DNA of 64,000 nucleotides from Lachnospiraceae bacterium (GCA_016288005.1 JAEEXY010000002.1:36714-100713); one strand, 5' to 3'; positions 15,812 through 24,789 are shown, counted from the stretch's first letter. Numbers and translations are program-made. Notes: a model not told the origin generated them from the sequence alone.

Positions 15812-17695
15812 ATGACAAAATTAGCATTATCGGATGAGATATTAAGTTCGATAGAAAAGCCCGAGCGCTATATCGGGCACGAGGTCAACGCGATCGTGAA
15901 GGACCTCTCGAAGATCGACGTAAGATTCTGTATGTGTTTCCCCGACGTATATGAGGTGGGCATGTCCCATCTCGGGATACAGATACTCTACGATATGTTC
16001 AATCAGAGAGAGGACACCTGGTGCGAGCGCGTTTATTCGCCGTGGCCCGATCTCGATAAGATCATGCGCGAACAGGATATCCCGCTGTTTGCGCTCGAGA
16101 GCCAGCAGCCGATAAAGGATTTCGATTTCCTCGGCATCACGCTGCAGTATGAGATGTGCTATACGAATGTTCTGCAGGTGCTTGAGCTCTCGCATATCCC
16201 GCTGTTTTCAAAGGACCGCACGGACGACGATCCGATCGTTATAGGCGGAGGCCCCTGCACTTACAATCCCGAGCCCATCGCGGATTTCTTCGACATAATC
16301 TATATAGGCGAGGGCGAGACCGTTTACTACGACATGCTCGATCTGTATAAGGAGCTGCGGGCGAAAAAGGCGTCGAGGCATGATATCCTGCTGGCGCTCT
16401 CACACATCGAAGGCCTGTACATGCCGGCATTTTACGATGTCACATACAATGACGACGGTACCATCGCTTCGTTTACGGGCAGGGAAGGTGTGCCCGCGAC
16501 GATAAAACGCCAGGTGGTCGGGAACCTCTCGGACACATTCTATCCGAGAAAGCCCATCGTACCGTACCTTAAGGCCGTTCAGGACCGCGCGGTGCTCGAG
16601 ATACAGCGCGGCTGCATCAGAGGCTGCCGTTTCTGCCAGGCAGGCATGATCTACCGTCCGATCAGGGCGAGGTCTCTCGAAGTACTTAAGCAGAACACGA
16701 TAGACATCATCAAAAATACCGGATACGAGGAGATCACACTGAGTTCGCTGAGCTCGAGCGATTATCCGTATCTGGGAGAGCTGCTCGATTATCTCATAGC
16801 GGAGATGGGAGACCGCAAGGTCAATATCTCGCTGCCGTCGCTCAGGATCGACGCTTTCGCGATCGACGTGATGAGCAGGGTGCAGGACGTTAAGAAATCA
16901 TCCGTTACCTTTGCTCCTGAGGCGGGCACGCAGCGGCTCAGGGACGTGATCAATAAGGGCCTTACCGAGGAGCAGATCATGAAGGGCGCAACGGATGCCT
17001 TCAGGGCCGGCTGGGACAAGGTCAAGCTCTATTTCATGCTCGGACAGCCGACCGAGACCGACGACGATGTAAGGGGCATCCCGATCCTTGCCAATGAGAT
17101 GGCTAAGACATTCTACGCGGAGATCCCCAAGGAAAACAGGCGCGGCAAGTGCCAGATCACGATTAGTACATCGTATTTTGTGCCGAAGCCTTTCACTCCT
17201 TTCCAGTGGGCTGCCCAGATATCTCCCGACGAGTATCTGCGCAGGAAATCCGTGCTGATGGAGACCTTGAAGCAGCAGCTTAATTTCAAGAGCATCAAAT
17301 ACAACTGGCACGACAGCAACACCTCGATCATCGAAGGCCTGCTCGCGCGCGGCGACCGGAGAGTCGGCAGGGTCATATACGAGGTATATAAGGCCGGCGG
17401 CATCTTTGACGCTTGGACCGATTATTTCGATGAGAAAAAATGGACCGAAGCGATAGCAAAAACAGGGATAGACATGGATTTCTACACACTGCGCGAGCGC
17501 AGCACCGATGAGATCCTGCCCTGGGATTACATCGATACCGGCATCACGAAGAAGTTCCTCGCCCGTGAGTACGACAGGGCGAAAAAAGGCATCGTGACGC
17601 CGAACTGCCGTCAGGCATGCGGCGGCTGCGGATGCACCGAGTTCAACGTCGGCGTCTGCATCGAGCCGAAGAGCGGCACGGCGCAGGAGCTGTAG
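15812..17695 (+). CDS. B12-binding-type radical SAM protein (TIGR03960 family)
   Basis: Uncharacterised radical SAM enzyme. The 627-residue protein has an N-terminal cobalamin-binding-like domain (CFPDVYEVGMSHLG and later IVIGGGPCTYNPEP), then the radical SAM core with the 4Fe-4S ligands C268, C272 and C275 in RGCIRGCRFCQAG, and a C-terminal region with a cysteine-rich CRQACGGCGC stretch. In many Firmicutes this protein is fused or adjacent to a DUF2344 protein and RNase G, exactly as here. The substrate is unknown; tRNA or ribosome modification has been suggested by context only. GGAG precedes the ATG. Confidence 0.88.
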   Translation: MTKLALSDEILSSIEKPERYIGHEVNAIVKDLSKIDVRFCMCFPDVYEVGMSHLGIQILYDMFNQREDTWCERVYSPWPDLDKIMREQDIPLFALESQQPIKDFDFLGITLQYEMCYTNVLQVLELSHIPLFSKDRTDDDPIVIGGGPCTYNPEPIADFFDIIYIGEGETVYYDMLDLYKELRAKKASRHDILLALSHIEGLYMPAFYDVTYNDDGTIASFTGREGVPATIKRQVVGNLSDTFYPRKPIVPYLKAVQDRAVLEIQRGCIRGCRFCQAGMIYRPIRARSLEVLKQNTIDIIKNTGYEEITLSSLSSSDYPYLGELLDYLIAEMGDRKVNISLPSLRIDAFAIDVMSRVQDVKKSSVTFAPEAGTQRLRDVINKGLTEEQIMKGATDAFRAGWDKVKLYFMLGQPTETDDDVRGIPILANEMAKTFYAEIPKENRRGKCQITISTSYFVPKPFTPFQWAAQISPDEYLRRKSVLMETLKQQLNFKSIKYNWHDSNTSIIEGLLARGDRRVGRVIYEVYKAGGIFDAWTDYFDEKKWTEAIAKTGIDMDFYTLRERSTDEILPWDYIDTGITKKFLAREYDRAKKGIVTPNCRQACGGCGCTEFNVGVCIEPKSGTAQEL

Positions 17696-17779
17696 GCAAG
17701 CAGAATTCGTCGAAGACGAAACTGCGAGTGCCTGAAAGGCAGCAGCGTGTGCCCGGAGTTAAACGGAAGGAAAACAATA

Positions 17780-18592
17780 ATGACATTTCGCATAAGATTC
17801 GCCAAGTACGGCGTGGTGAAGTTCATCGGCCATCTTGACGTTATGAGATATTTTCAGAAGGTGATCAGACGGTCCGAGCTGCCTGTCTGCTATTCGAAGG
17901 GCTTCAATCCCCACCAGATCATGAGTTTTGCCCAGCCTCTGGGCGTCGGCATCACGAGCGACGGTGAGTTCATGGAGGTCGATTTCGAGGATGAGGCACT
18001 GTTCGACGCCGCGGGAGTTACGCCTTCGGGCAGCACTGATATCGGCAACGGACTGACCGCCCTGACATGGAGAAAAGAGGACGCGCCTGTTCTCGAGAAA
18101 TACGTTTTTGACGGCATGAGCTCGGAGACAAGAGAGGGTTTCGCGATACTAGGTGTAAAGCTGCTCCCTCCGCCCAAGCCCAATGTCCATACCGATAAAG
18201 CCATGTCGCTGGTCAATGCGGCGGATTACATGGTATCGCTCAAGGACGGATATTCGCTGGGACTGGCGGACGCTGAGGAGTTTCTCGCGCGGTTTGCCGA
18301 TTTCATGGCGCAGCCGGAGATCAGAGCCATCAAGAAATCAAAGAAAAACGAGAATGAAATCGATATAAAGCCGCTCATTTACCGCTTCGGCGGGCCGGAA
18401 GACTTCGATCTGTCGGGCATCGCGCACGCGGACGGATATGAGAGCGGACAGCGCGTGTTCATGAAGACGGCGGCGGGCAGCATCGCGAATCTGCGGCCCG
18501 AACCCGTAATGGAGGCCTTTTGCGGATTTCTGGGGCTGGAATATAACCCGCATGCGTTTCAGGTACACAGGATGATGCTGTACCTTGGATAG
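17780..18592 (+). CDS. DUF2344 protein (TIGR03936 family), radical-SAM-linked
   Basis: Cytoplasmic protein of 270 residues, partner of the preceding radical SAM enzyme; in other species the two form one polypeptide. The N-terminus shows the typical FRIRFAKYGVVKFIGHLD pattern, with YSKGFNPHQ and the PLGVGITSDGE segment following. Function is unknown. The ATG at 17780 has GGAAGG nine bases upstream; the earlier in-frame ATG at 17747 has no ribosome site and would add 11 residues. The 84-base gap after the radical SAM gene contains two tiny hairpins (17706-17720 and near 17729-17742) but no T tract, so read-through is likely. Confidence 0.88.
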   Translation: MTFRIRFAKYGVVKFIGHLDVMRYFQKVIRRSELPVCYSKGFNPHQIMSFAQPLGVGITSDGEFMEVDFEDEALFDAAGVTPSGSTDIGNGLTALTWRKEDAPVLEKYVFDGMSSETREGFAILGVKLLPPPKPNVHTDKAMSLVNAADYMVSLKDGYSLGLADAEEFLARFADFMAQPEIRAIKKSKKNENEIDIKPLIYRFGGPEDFDLSGIAHADGYESGQRVFMKTAAGSIANLRPEPVMEAFCGFLGLEYNPHAFQVHRMMLYLG

Positions 18593-18633
18593 GTGCCGGG
18601 GGACCGCATCGGGAAGAATATTTGGGGGATCAT

Positions 18634-19821
18634 ATGGGAAGCAAGCTCGTATTCATCAGGCATGAGAATAAGATAATATCCGGACTGATCGACGGGAACG
18701 ATCTGGTCGAGGTTCAGGCAGAGGACGCGGAGAAGAGCAGTCTGCTCGGCAATATCTATCTCGGCAAGGTCCAGAACATTGTGAAAAATATCAACGCGGC
18801 GTTCGTCGAGATCGAGAACAGGCAGGTGGTCTACCTGTCGCTCACCGACATGAAGAACCCGGTGTTTGCCGATTCGTCGCACCCGGGCAAGCTGCGCGTG
18901 GGTGACGAGCTGCTCGTGCAGGTAACAAAGGAGAACACGAAGCTCAAGGCTCCTCTCGCGAGCACCGAATTCGACCTGACGGGCAAGTATGTCGTGCTCG
19001 TGCACGGACGCAAGTCTCTCGGCATTTCCCAGAAGATATCCGATCCCGAAGAGAGAAAGCGTTTGAAGGAGCTGATCAAGCCTTATCTCGGGGAGGATTT
19101 CGGGTTTATCGTGCGCACCAACGCGGCCTCGGCTCCCGATGCCGTACTCGAGCAGGAGGTTGCGCGCCTCGTGCGCGATTACAAGAATATCGTGGGTTTC
19201 GGCGTGCACTGGAACTGCTTTTCAAAGCTCTATTCCGTTCCGCCCGCATACATCGGCGAGATCCGCGACAGCTATGACGACGAGATCGACGAGATCAAGA
19301 CCGACGATGAGGAGCTCTACCGCGAGATCCGCGATTATCTGGAGATATTCCAGCCCGAGGACCTGCCCAAGCTCGTCAAATACGACGGCAGGGAGCTGAG
19401 CCTCGCAAAGCTCTACGGCATCGAAGAAAAGATCAAAAAGGCCCTGTACGAGAAAGTATGGCTCGACAGCGGCGCCTTCCTCGTGATACAGCCGACCGAG
19501 GCCTGCACGGTCATCGATGTGAATACCGGCAAGGCCATCTCGGGCAAGACGGATACCGAAGGCACATTTTTCAGCGTAAACATAGAGGCCTCGGAGGAGA
19601 TCGCGCGCCAGATCAGGCTGCGCAACCTATCGGGCATCATAATCGTGGATTTCATTGACATGGAGTCCGAGGTACATAAAAAGAAACTGATGCGCCATCT
19701 GTCCGAGATGCTCGAGAAGGACCGCATCCCGACAAAGGTCATCGACATGACCGCGCTCAATCTCGTCGAGATCACGCGCAAAAAGATCAGGAAGCCGCTC
19801 GCCGAGCAGATGAAGCAGTAA
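18634..19821 (+). CDS. rng: Ribonuclease E/G family endoribonuclease, short form
   Basis: Single-strand-specific endoribonuclease acting in rRNA and mRNA maturation. The 395 residues include an S1-like segment (GNIYLGKVQNIV... AAFVEI near 31-60), the 5'-sensor/DNase I-like core and the two magnesium-binding aspartates D295 (VIDVNTGKA) and D339 (IIVDFIDM). The protein ends just after the LNLVEITRKKIRKPL motif, so the zinc-link CPxC motif and small domain used for tetramer assembly in longer family members are absent. The ATG at 18634 fits the GGGGGAT site; the TTG at 18622 does not. It closes the radical-SAM/DUF2344 cluster, but rplU and rpmA, its usual followers, are missing. Confidence 0.9.
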   Translation: MGSKLVFIRHENKIISGLIDGNDLVEVQAEDAEKSSLLGNIYLGKVQNIVKNINAAFVEIENRQVVYLSLTDMKNPVFADSSHPGKLRVGDELLVQVTKENTKLKAPLASTEFDLTGKYVVLVHGRKSLGISQKISDPEERKRLKELIKPYLGEDFGFIVRTNAASAPDAVLEQEVARLVRDYKNIVGFGVHWNCFSKLYSVPPAYIGEIRDSYDDEIDEIKTDDEELYREIRDYLEIFQPEDLPKLVKYDGRELSLAKLYGIEEKIKKALYEKVWLDSGAFLVIQPTEACTVIDVNTGKAISGKTDTEGTFFSVNIEASEEIARQIRLRNLSGIIIVDFIDMESEVHKKKLMRHLSEMLEKDRIPTKVIDMTALNLVEITRKKIRKPLAEQMKQ

Positions 19822-19832
19822 CAGTATTTTGT

Positions 19833-19861
19833 TTGACAATGCACGTCGGAAATGATATTAT
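19833..19861 (+). promoter_or_regulatory. Promoter of tRNA-Leu
   Basis: TTGACA (19833-19838), a 17-base spacer, then TATTAT (19856-19861), 25 bases before the tRNA 5' end. Confidence 0.75.
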
Positions 19862-19885
19862 TTTTTAGGTTGTTTGCGACCGCAT

Positions 19886-19968
19886 GCCGCAATGGCGGAA
19901 TGGCAGACGCAGTGGACTCAAAATCCACCGCCCTCAAAAGCGTGCGGGTTCAAGTCCCGCTTGCGGCA
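19886..19968 (+). tRNA. tRNA-Leu (anticodon CAA)
   Basis: An 83-base class II tRNA. The acceptor GCCGCAA pairs with TTGCGGC (19961-19967) and the discriminator is A. The anticodon stem GTGGA/TCCAC encloses the loop CTCAAAA with anticodon CAA, which reads UUG. The long variable arm and the TTCAAGT T-loop closed by GCGGG/CCCGC are clear. CCA is not encoded. It has its own promoter and terminator. Confidence 0.97.
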
Positions 19969-19973
19969 TACCG

Positions 19974-20012
19974 AAAAAGAGGCTGAGCCATGATACGGTC
20001 AGCCTCTTTTTT
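19974..20012 (+). terminator. Terminator of tRNA-Leu
   Basis: AAAAAGAGGCTGA (19974-19986) pairs with TCAGCCTCTTTTTT (19999-20012) around a 12-base loop. Confidence 0.9.
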
Positions 20013-20043
20013 GTATTTATTTAAGGGACAGGGAGAGAGATAA

Positions 20044-21180
20044 ATGAAAACAAAAGTATTATGCATTATGCTGATCTGCGCGATGATCGCGGGAACGGCG
20101 GCAGGCTGCTCCTCATCAAAGGGCACGTCATCGGCTCCGACAGCGGGACTGGTCGATTCTTCGTCGGTTCCGACCACTGTCAGCGATCCGGTCGACTACG
20201 GGACCGATGTGACCGCGGCACCCGCAGACAATACGACGGATAAGTCTTCGGAGCCTGCTGCGACCGCGGCACCTGCGACCGAAGCGCCTACAGAGGAACC
20301 CACCGAGGCGCCTACGCCCACACCGGAGCCCATGCCCACACCCGAACCTACGCCGACACCCAAACCGGCGCCTGCGTACAAGGGCTCGCTTGAGATCCCG
20401 TCGGATATCACGGATCCCATCGACAAACTGGAGTATATCCGCGCGCAGCTGATCGCGAACAAGGATTATTACGATTCGCTCGATAATTACAACAATCAGA
20501 CCTGGTGCTTCAAGCGCATGAAGGACCATTCGCAGTCGGGAAGCTATGAGAGCTTTAAGATCGCCGATTACAATTCCTGCTATGTGGATGAGAATGTCAC
20601 CGACGACGACAAAAAGATCTATCTGACCTTTGACTGCGGCTATCCTTCGAAGAATACCGAGAAGATCCTCGACATCCTTGCCGCTCACAACGTGAAGGCA
20701 AACTTCTTTGTTACGAAGATGTACCTTGAGGAGTGTCAGGATTATGCCAGACGTATGGTCGAAGAGGGACATGCGGTCTGCAATCATACGGTTTCGCATG
20801 TTGATCTCACAAACATGTCGGTCGAGAAGATAGCGTCGGAGATACTTGATGTTGCCGAGTATTTCTACCAGATCACAGGCACCGAATTCGCGCCTTACTT
20901 AAGAACCCCCACGGGCGCATATACAAAGAGACTGCTGACGCTCATCAACGACTGCGGCTACAAGACCGTATTCTGGAGCATAGCCTACGGCGACTATGAC
21001 AAGAACAATCAGCCCGCGCCCGGCTATGTTACCGATCATTTCGCGACCTATCACCACAACGGCGCGATCGCTCTCATGCACAACGACTCATCCTCGAATG
21101 TCAACGAACTCGACGCAGTGCTGACTCTTCTCGAGGAGGCCGGATACAGATTCGCTCTTCTTAATGAGCTTGACGACTGA
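20044..21180 (+). CDS. Polysaccharide deacetylase lipoprotein, PdaA-like
   Basis: Lipid-anchored extracytoplasmic deacetylase, probably acting on peptidoglycan. The 378 residues start with a lipoprotein signal (lipobox ending TAAGC, acylated C22), then a Ser/Thr/Ala region and a Pro-Thr-Glu repeat linker (about 70-118, TPTPEP units), then a NodB domain from about residue 190. LTFDCGYPS replaces the usual TFDDG; B. subtilis PdaA has TFDNG at this place, so this is closer to PdaA-type muramic acid deacetylases than to chitin deacetylases. The NHTVSH metal-binding histidines and RTPTGAYTKR motif are present. GGGAGAG precedes the ATG. It leads an operon with a MutS-like ATPase. Confidence 0.88.
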   Translation: MKTKVLCIMLICAMIAGTAAGCSSSKGTSSAPTAGLVDSSSVPTTVSDPVDYGTDVTAAPADNTTDKSSEPAATAAPATEAPTEEPTEAPTPTPEPMPTPEPTPTPKPAPAYKGSLEIPSDITDPIDKLEYIRAQLIANKDYYDSLDNYNNQTWCFKRMKDHSQSGSYESFKIADYNSCYVDENVTDDDKKIYLTFDCGYPSKNTEKILDILAAHNVKANFFVTKMYLEECQDYARRMVEEGHAVCNHTVSHVDLTNMSVEKIASEILDVAEYFYQITGTEFAPYLRTPTGAYTKRLLTLINDCGYKTVFWSIAYGDYDKNNQPAPGYVTDHFATYHHNGAIALMHNDSSSNVNELDAVLTLLEEAGYRFALLNELDD

Positions 21181-21185
21181 AAATT

Positions 21186-22859
21186 ATGGAAGTTATCTAT
21201 ATTATCGCCGGATGTCTGATCTTTTTCGCGGGAAAGGGCATCTACGACAACTACAACAACGCCAGGAAGCTTCGCGCGCGCGTTATCAGGGAATACGGCT
21301 CAAAGGCTGACCGAAAGCTCGATGAGGGCCGCGCGCAGAGCATCTCTTATTATTGCAGGAACAGGGACAGGAGCCGCTGTCCGGTCGATGACATCACATG
21401 GAACGACCTCGATATGGACAGCATCTACTACCTGCTCAACAACTGCAAATCCGCGATCGGAGACGAGTATCTCTACTATCTGCTGAGGAACCCGTCGGAT
21501 TCGCTGAGTGACCTTAAGGAGAGGGGCAGAGTCATCGGTGTGCTCGCCGGGAATAAGGAGCTGCGCACGGAGCTCGGCTTTTTGCTCGCATCGATAGGCG
21601 GGATAAAGAACATTTCGGTCTATGAGTATATCTGCAGGCTCAAGAATGTAGATATCGACAGCAACCTGAAGCATTTCCTGCAGGCTGCGCTGCTGGCCGC
21701 GGGCATCGGACTGATCTTTTACAACCCGACGATCGGCATAGTGTTGACCGTCTGCATGTTCTTCGCGAATATCATTTCGTATTTCAAACGTAAATCGCAG
21801 ATCGAGTGCTATTTCTCGATCTTCTCGTATATCCTGCAGATGGCGGGAACCGCCGGAAAGCTCGGAAAGGTAACTGCGGCGGACAAGTCAGGAGAATTAA
21901 AGGCATACACGGACGTTATACACAGTTCGTCAGCAAAACTGGCCCGGACGACGCGCGGCACGCAGTTTTTCCTGAATCCGGGCGGATCGGGCGATCTGCT
22001 CCAGACGATCTTCGATTACATCAGGATGGCGTTTCATGTCGATCTGATCGCTTTTAATCTTACAGTATCGAAGTTTTTTGACCGGCAGGAGGAGTTCGAC
22101 GCCCTGTTTGAGAATCTCGGATTCCTTGACTGCATGCTGGCCGCGGCATCATACCGTGAATGGACCGGTGACACCTGTGAGCCGGAGCTTCGTATGTGTG
22201 ATGGTGAGAGGAGCGCATGCATAGAGTTCGAGGGCCTGTCGCATCCGCTGATCCCCGAGCCCGTGGTCAATTCACTCTCGACCGCGCGTCCGGTGCTGCT
22301 TACCGGCTCGAATGCTTCGGGAAAGTCCACATTCCTTAAGGCGGTGGCGATCAACGCGATCCTCGCGCAGAGCATATTCACGGTGAGGGCCGAAAAGTAC
22401 TCATCCGCGTTTTACCATGTGATGTCATCGATGGCGCTGCAGGACAATCTCGCGCTTTCCGAGAGCTATTACATTGTTGAGATCAAATCGCTCAAAAGGA
22501 TATTGGACGCGACGGCCGAAAAGGACGCCGTGCCTGTGATGTGCTTTATCGATGAGGTACTCAGGGGCACGAATACAGTTGAGAGGATCGCGGCATCGAC
22601 CGAGATACTTAAGAAACTGTCAGTGGCTGCAGGCATGAGTTTTGTAGCCACGCACGATATCGAGCTTACCTACAAACTTGAGGAGTATTATGCGAATTAT
22701 CACTTCGAGGAGCAGGTGAGCGACGATGAGGTAACCTTTGACTATCTGCTCCACGAGGGCAGGACCACGACGCGCAACGCGATCAGGCTGCTCGGCATGC
22801 TGGGCTTTGACAAAGAGATCGTGGACGCGGCTCAGAAGAATGCGGAGAGTATGGGATGA
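21186..22859 (+). CDS. Membrane-associated MutS-like ATPase
   Basis: The 557-residue protein has a hydrophobic N-terminal segment (about 3-17), a region with further hydrophobic helices (about 162-197) and a C-terminal MutS-type ATPase domain: Walker A TGSNASGKST (about 371-380), Walker B MCFIDEVLRGT, then the THDIELTYKLEE switch and a TTTRNAIRLLGMLGF C-terminus. The mismatch-recognition and connector domains of MutS1 are absent, so mismatch repair is unlikely. Related membrane MutS-like proteins are common in Clostridia and Bacteroidetes, with unknown function. Its start is five bases after the deacetylase stop with a weak site, suggesting translational coupling. Its stop overlaps the next gene by four bases. 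Confidence 0.85.
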   Translation: MEVIYIIAGCLIFFAGKGIYDNYNNARKLRARVIREYGSKADRKLDEGRAQSISYYCRNRDRSRCPVDDITWNDLDMDSIYYLLNNCKSAIGDEYLYYLLRNPSDSLSDLKERGRVIGVLAGNKELRTELGFLLASIGGIKNISVYEYICRLKNVDIDSNLKHFLQAALLAAGIGLIFYNPTIGIVLTVCMFFANIISYFKRKSQIECYFSIFSYILQMAGTAGKLGKVTAADKSGELKAYTDVIHSSSAKLARTTRGTQFFLNPGGSGDLLQTIFDYIRMAFHVDLIAFNLTVSKFFDRQEEFDALFENLGFLDCMLAAASYREWTGDTCEPELRMCDGERSACIEFEGLSHPLIPEPVVNSLSTARPVLLTGSNASGKSTFLKAVAINAILAQSIFTVRAEKYSSAFYHVMSSMALQDNLALSESYYIVEIKSLKRILDATAEKDAVPVMCFIDEVLRGTNTVERIAASTEILKKLSVAAGMSFVATHDIELTYKLEEYYANYHFEEQVSDDEVTFDYLLHEGRTTTRNAIRLLGMLGFDKEIVDAAQKNAESMG

Positions 22860-23482
22860 GTGAAAACCGTGTGACGCATGCGCGCGAGTATATCGAAAAA
22901 CTCGCATTCGGGTACAATGACGACAATACCTGCTCGGCCATTTCTACGGCTATGGCGCTGAACTACCTGAGCCTCAGGTTCGGGCGCGGATTTGTGCCGG
23001 AAAAATGGATGTCGCAGCCGCGAAAAGCCGCGATACCCACAGGCGCGCTGCAGATCAGGGCCGATTATCCCGGGACATATTCGTTTCACAGATATCTGGT
23101 CGAAAAATGCGACATGCGGGCCGTAAGCTACGGGGATAAGATCACGGTGCCTTTCCGTCACTATCTGGAGAGCACGGAGGGGATCGACCGCGGGATAGAA
23201 CTGAACTGGACGCTGTTTCCGAAAGCCTCCACGATAAGGGCCAATATCGACGCGGATCTGCCCGTGCTGATCACGACTACGCTCGCGGGAGATTTAAGCT
23301 GGCATACTATGGTCTGCTACGGTTACAGAGAGACAGACGGCAGGACCGAGCTGCTCGTGCACAACGGCTGGTACGGTCCTGAGTATTCGATAAGGAATGA
23401 GGCCGACGGCACCGCTTATCAGACCGAAACATGGGTTAAAAAGGGCATCGCGACCTACGGATATTATTTCACGCTCAAATGA
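22856..23482 (+). CDS. C39-like papain-fold cysteine protease, cytoplasmic
   Basis: The 208-residue protein matches the peptidase C39-like fold: C26 in DDNTCSAISTAMALNYL, H150 in LSWHTMVCYGY and N170 in LLVHNGWYG form a plausible Cys-His-Asn triad. There is no signal sequence or transporter domain, so it is not a bacteriocin exporter. Start ATG overlaps the MutS-like stop (ATGA), implying tight co-translation. A role together with the membrane MutS-like ATPase is suggested by this coupling only. No clear terminator follows; the convergent cdaR ends 11 bases away. Confidence 0.8.
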   Translation: MSENRVTHAREYIEKLAFGYNDDNTCSAISTAMALNYLSLRFGRGFVPEKWMSQPRKAAIPTGALQIRADYPGTYSFHRYLVEKCDMRAVSYGDKITVPFRHYLESTEGIDRGIELNWTLFPKASTIRANIDADLPVLITTTLAGDLSWHTMVCYGYRETDGRTELLVHNGWYGPEYSIRNEADGTAYQTETWVKKGIATYGYYFTLK

Positions 23483-23493
23483 CGGCAGCGCTC

Positions 23494-24633
23494 TTATGAG
23501 AGTCTCGGCGATAAGGCACGGATCTGCGCGGCCAGCGTGAAAACATAAGCGCCCCTGCAGGTGCGTATGTCCACTCCGGTCAGCTGAGTGAGCTTGCCGA
23601 TGCGGTATTTGACCGTGTTTTTGTGGATGAAGAGTCGCCCGGAGATCGCGTCGAGCGAACCGTTTTCCTCGAGATACACCGAAGCGAAGTCAAGGCATGA
23701 GGAACGTACTTCCGGGGAGGCACTGCCGAAAAGCGTATCCAGGCAGCTTTTTCGCGCGGCCGGGGACAGATCGCGCAGAAGATAATTGATATCAAAAGGA
23801 TCATAATATGTGACCGGAGCCGGAAGATCGGCTTCGATGGCACGCGCCAGGGCCGAAACGGCTCTGTCGTATGCCCCGGTCAGATGCAGCACGGCGCCCG
23901 AATCCGAGGCGCCGATCTTTATTTTCACGGAATAAGAAGAAAAAATGCGCGAACGGATGGCAGACATCACTTCGTCGAGTTTTGGAACCGAGGGCTCGGG
24001 TATGATAAAGATCATTCGGGAAGCGGTCCTGAAAACATGTCCGTTCAGTTCTCTGGCAACCATGCGGCGGACGATGCGGGAAATCTCGGTATGGGTGTCA
24101 TCGCTCAGGCCGGGATCGTTGCACGGGGCGGTGGCGACCACTCTGTAGGGAATGCTCGTGTCGACGGAAAGAGCGGAGACAAGTGCCCCGAAACGCGCGG
24201 GAGAACGCTCTTCAAGACCGTCGATGACCCATTCGTTGAAGAAACGGTCTCTGGCCTTCTGCTCGATCACGTCAAGATCCTTTGCACGCTCCTCGAGCAG
24301 CAGTACCTCGGTCATTTTTTTGATGATCTCGCCGTATTTGTAGACTTCGCCGACATCGCCCGTGATGCCGATAACGCCGACGACTTCGCTGTCAAACACG
24401 ACGGGCAGATTAACGCCTTTGCGCGCGCCGGGGAACTGGTCGTCCGATTCCACGATCAGCCGGTCGAGCCGCTCGCGAAGCAGCATCAGCGCGCCTCCGT
24501 GGACCTTTCCCTCACGCGAGGGATCGGAGCTCGCGATAATAACTCCGTCGGTGTCCATGATGTTTATGTTCTGTCCGATAGTGTCGGAAAGCCTGAGCAC
24601 TATTTCTTTGGCGGTTCTTTTCTCTATGATCAT
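23494..24633 (-). CDS. cdaR: CdaR-family transcriptional regulator
   Basis: Cytoplasmic regulator of sugar-acid or glycerate use. The 379 residues contain the N-terminal sugar diacid recognition domain (about 5-135; NIMDTDGVIIASSDPSREG and the GVIGITGD segment) and a C-terminal PucR-type helix-turn-helix (about 320-375; LDAISGRLFIHKNTVKYRIGKLTQLTG). It is divergent from glycerate kinase, the standard arrangement for control of that gene. AAGAGGTG precedes the ATG. Promoter and a dyad lie between the two genes. Confidence 0.92.
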   Translation of the reverse strand: MIIEKRTAKEIVLRLSDTIGQNINIMDTDGVIIASSDPSREGKVHGGALMLLRERLDRLIVESDDQFPGARKGVNLPVVFDSEVVGVIGITGDVGEVYKYGEIIKKMTEVLLLEERAKDLDVIEQKARDRFFNEWVIDGLEERSPARFGALVSALSVDTSIPYRVVATAPCNDPGLSDDTHTEISRIVRRMVARELNGHVFRTASRMIFIIPEPSVPKLDEVMSAIRSRIFSSYSVKIKIGASDSGAVLHLTGAYDRAVSALARAIEADLPAPVTYYDPFDINYLLRDLSPAARKSCLDTLFGSASPEVRSSCLDFASVYLEENGSLDAISGRLFIHKNTVKYRIGKLTQLTGVDIRTCRGAYVFTLAAQIRALSPRLS

Positions 24634-24672
24634 ATCTTTGCACCTCTTGGGATGAAATGTCTGTCTGAATTC

Positions 24673-24701
24673 AGTTTATCGTATGAGACTAAAAAACTCA
24701 A
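24673..24701 (-). promoter_or_regulatory. Promoter of cdaR
   Basis: On the minus strand TTGAGT (24696-24701), a 17-base spacer, then TAAACT (24673-24678). Confidence 0.55.
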
Positions 24702-24714
24702 TGATAATTGTCTT

Positions 24715-24742
24715 TTGAGACATAGAATGTCTGCGTTATATT
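24715..24742 (+). promoter_or_regulatory. Promoter of glycerate kinase with overlapping dyad
   Basis: TTGAGA (24715-24720), a 16-base spacer, then TATATT (24737-24742). A perfect dyad AGACAT-AGA-ATGTCT (24718-24732) overlaps the -35 and spacer and is a likely CdaR site; this assignment is inferred. Confidence 0.55.
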
Positions 24743-24789
24743 TTATACAATTTAATACGTGTAAGTATATCTGCGGTAAGGAGAGGCAC

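Noticed and set aside
20128..20799. Minus-strand Arg/Gly-rich frame opposite the deacetylase gene
   Set aside because: Low-complexity antisense of the Pro-Thr-Glu linker.
23884..24789. N-terminal extension of the glycerate kinase frame by 302 codons
   Set aside because: It is antisense to cdaR and crosses the promoter region; the family start at 24790 has a good ribosome site.
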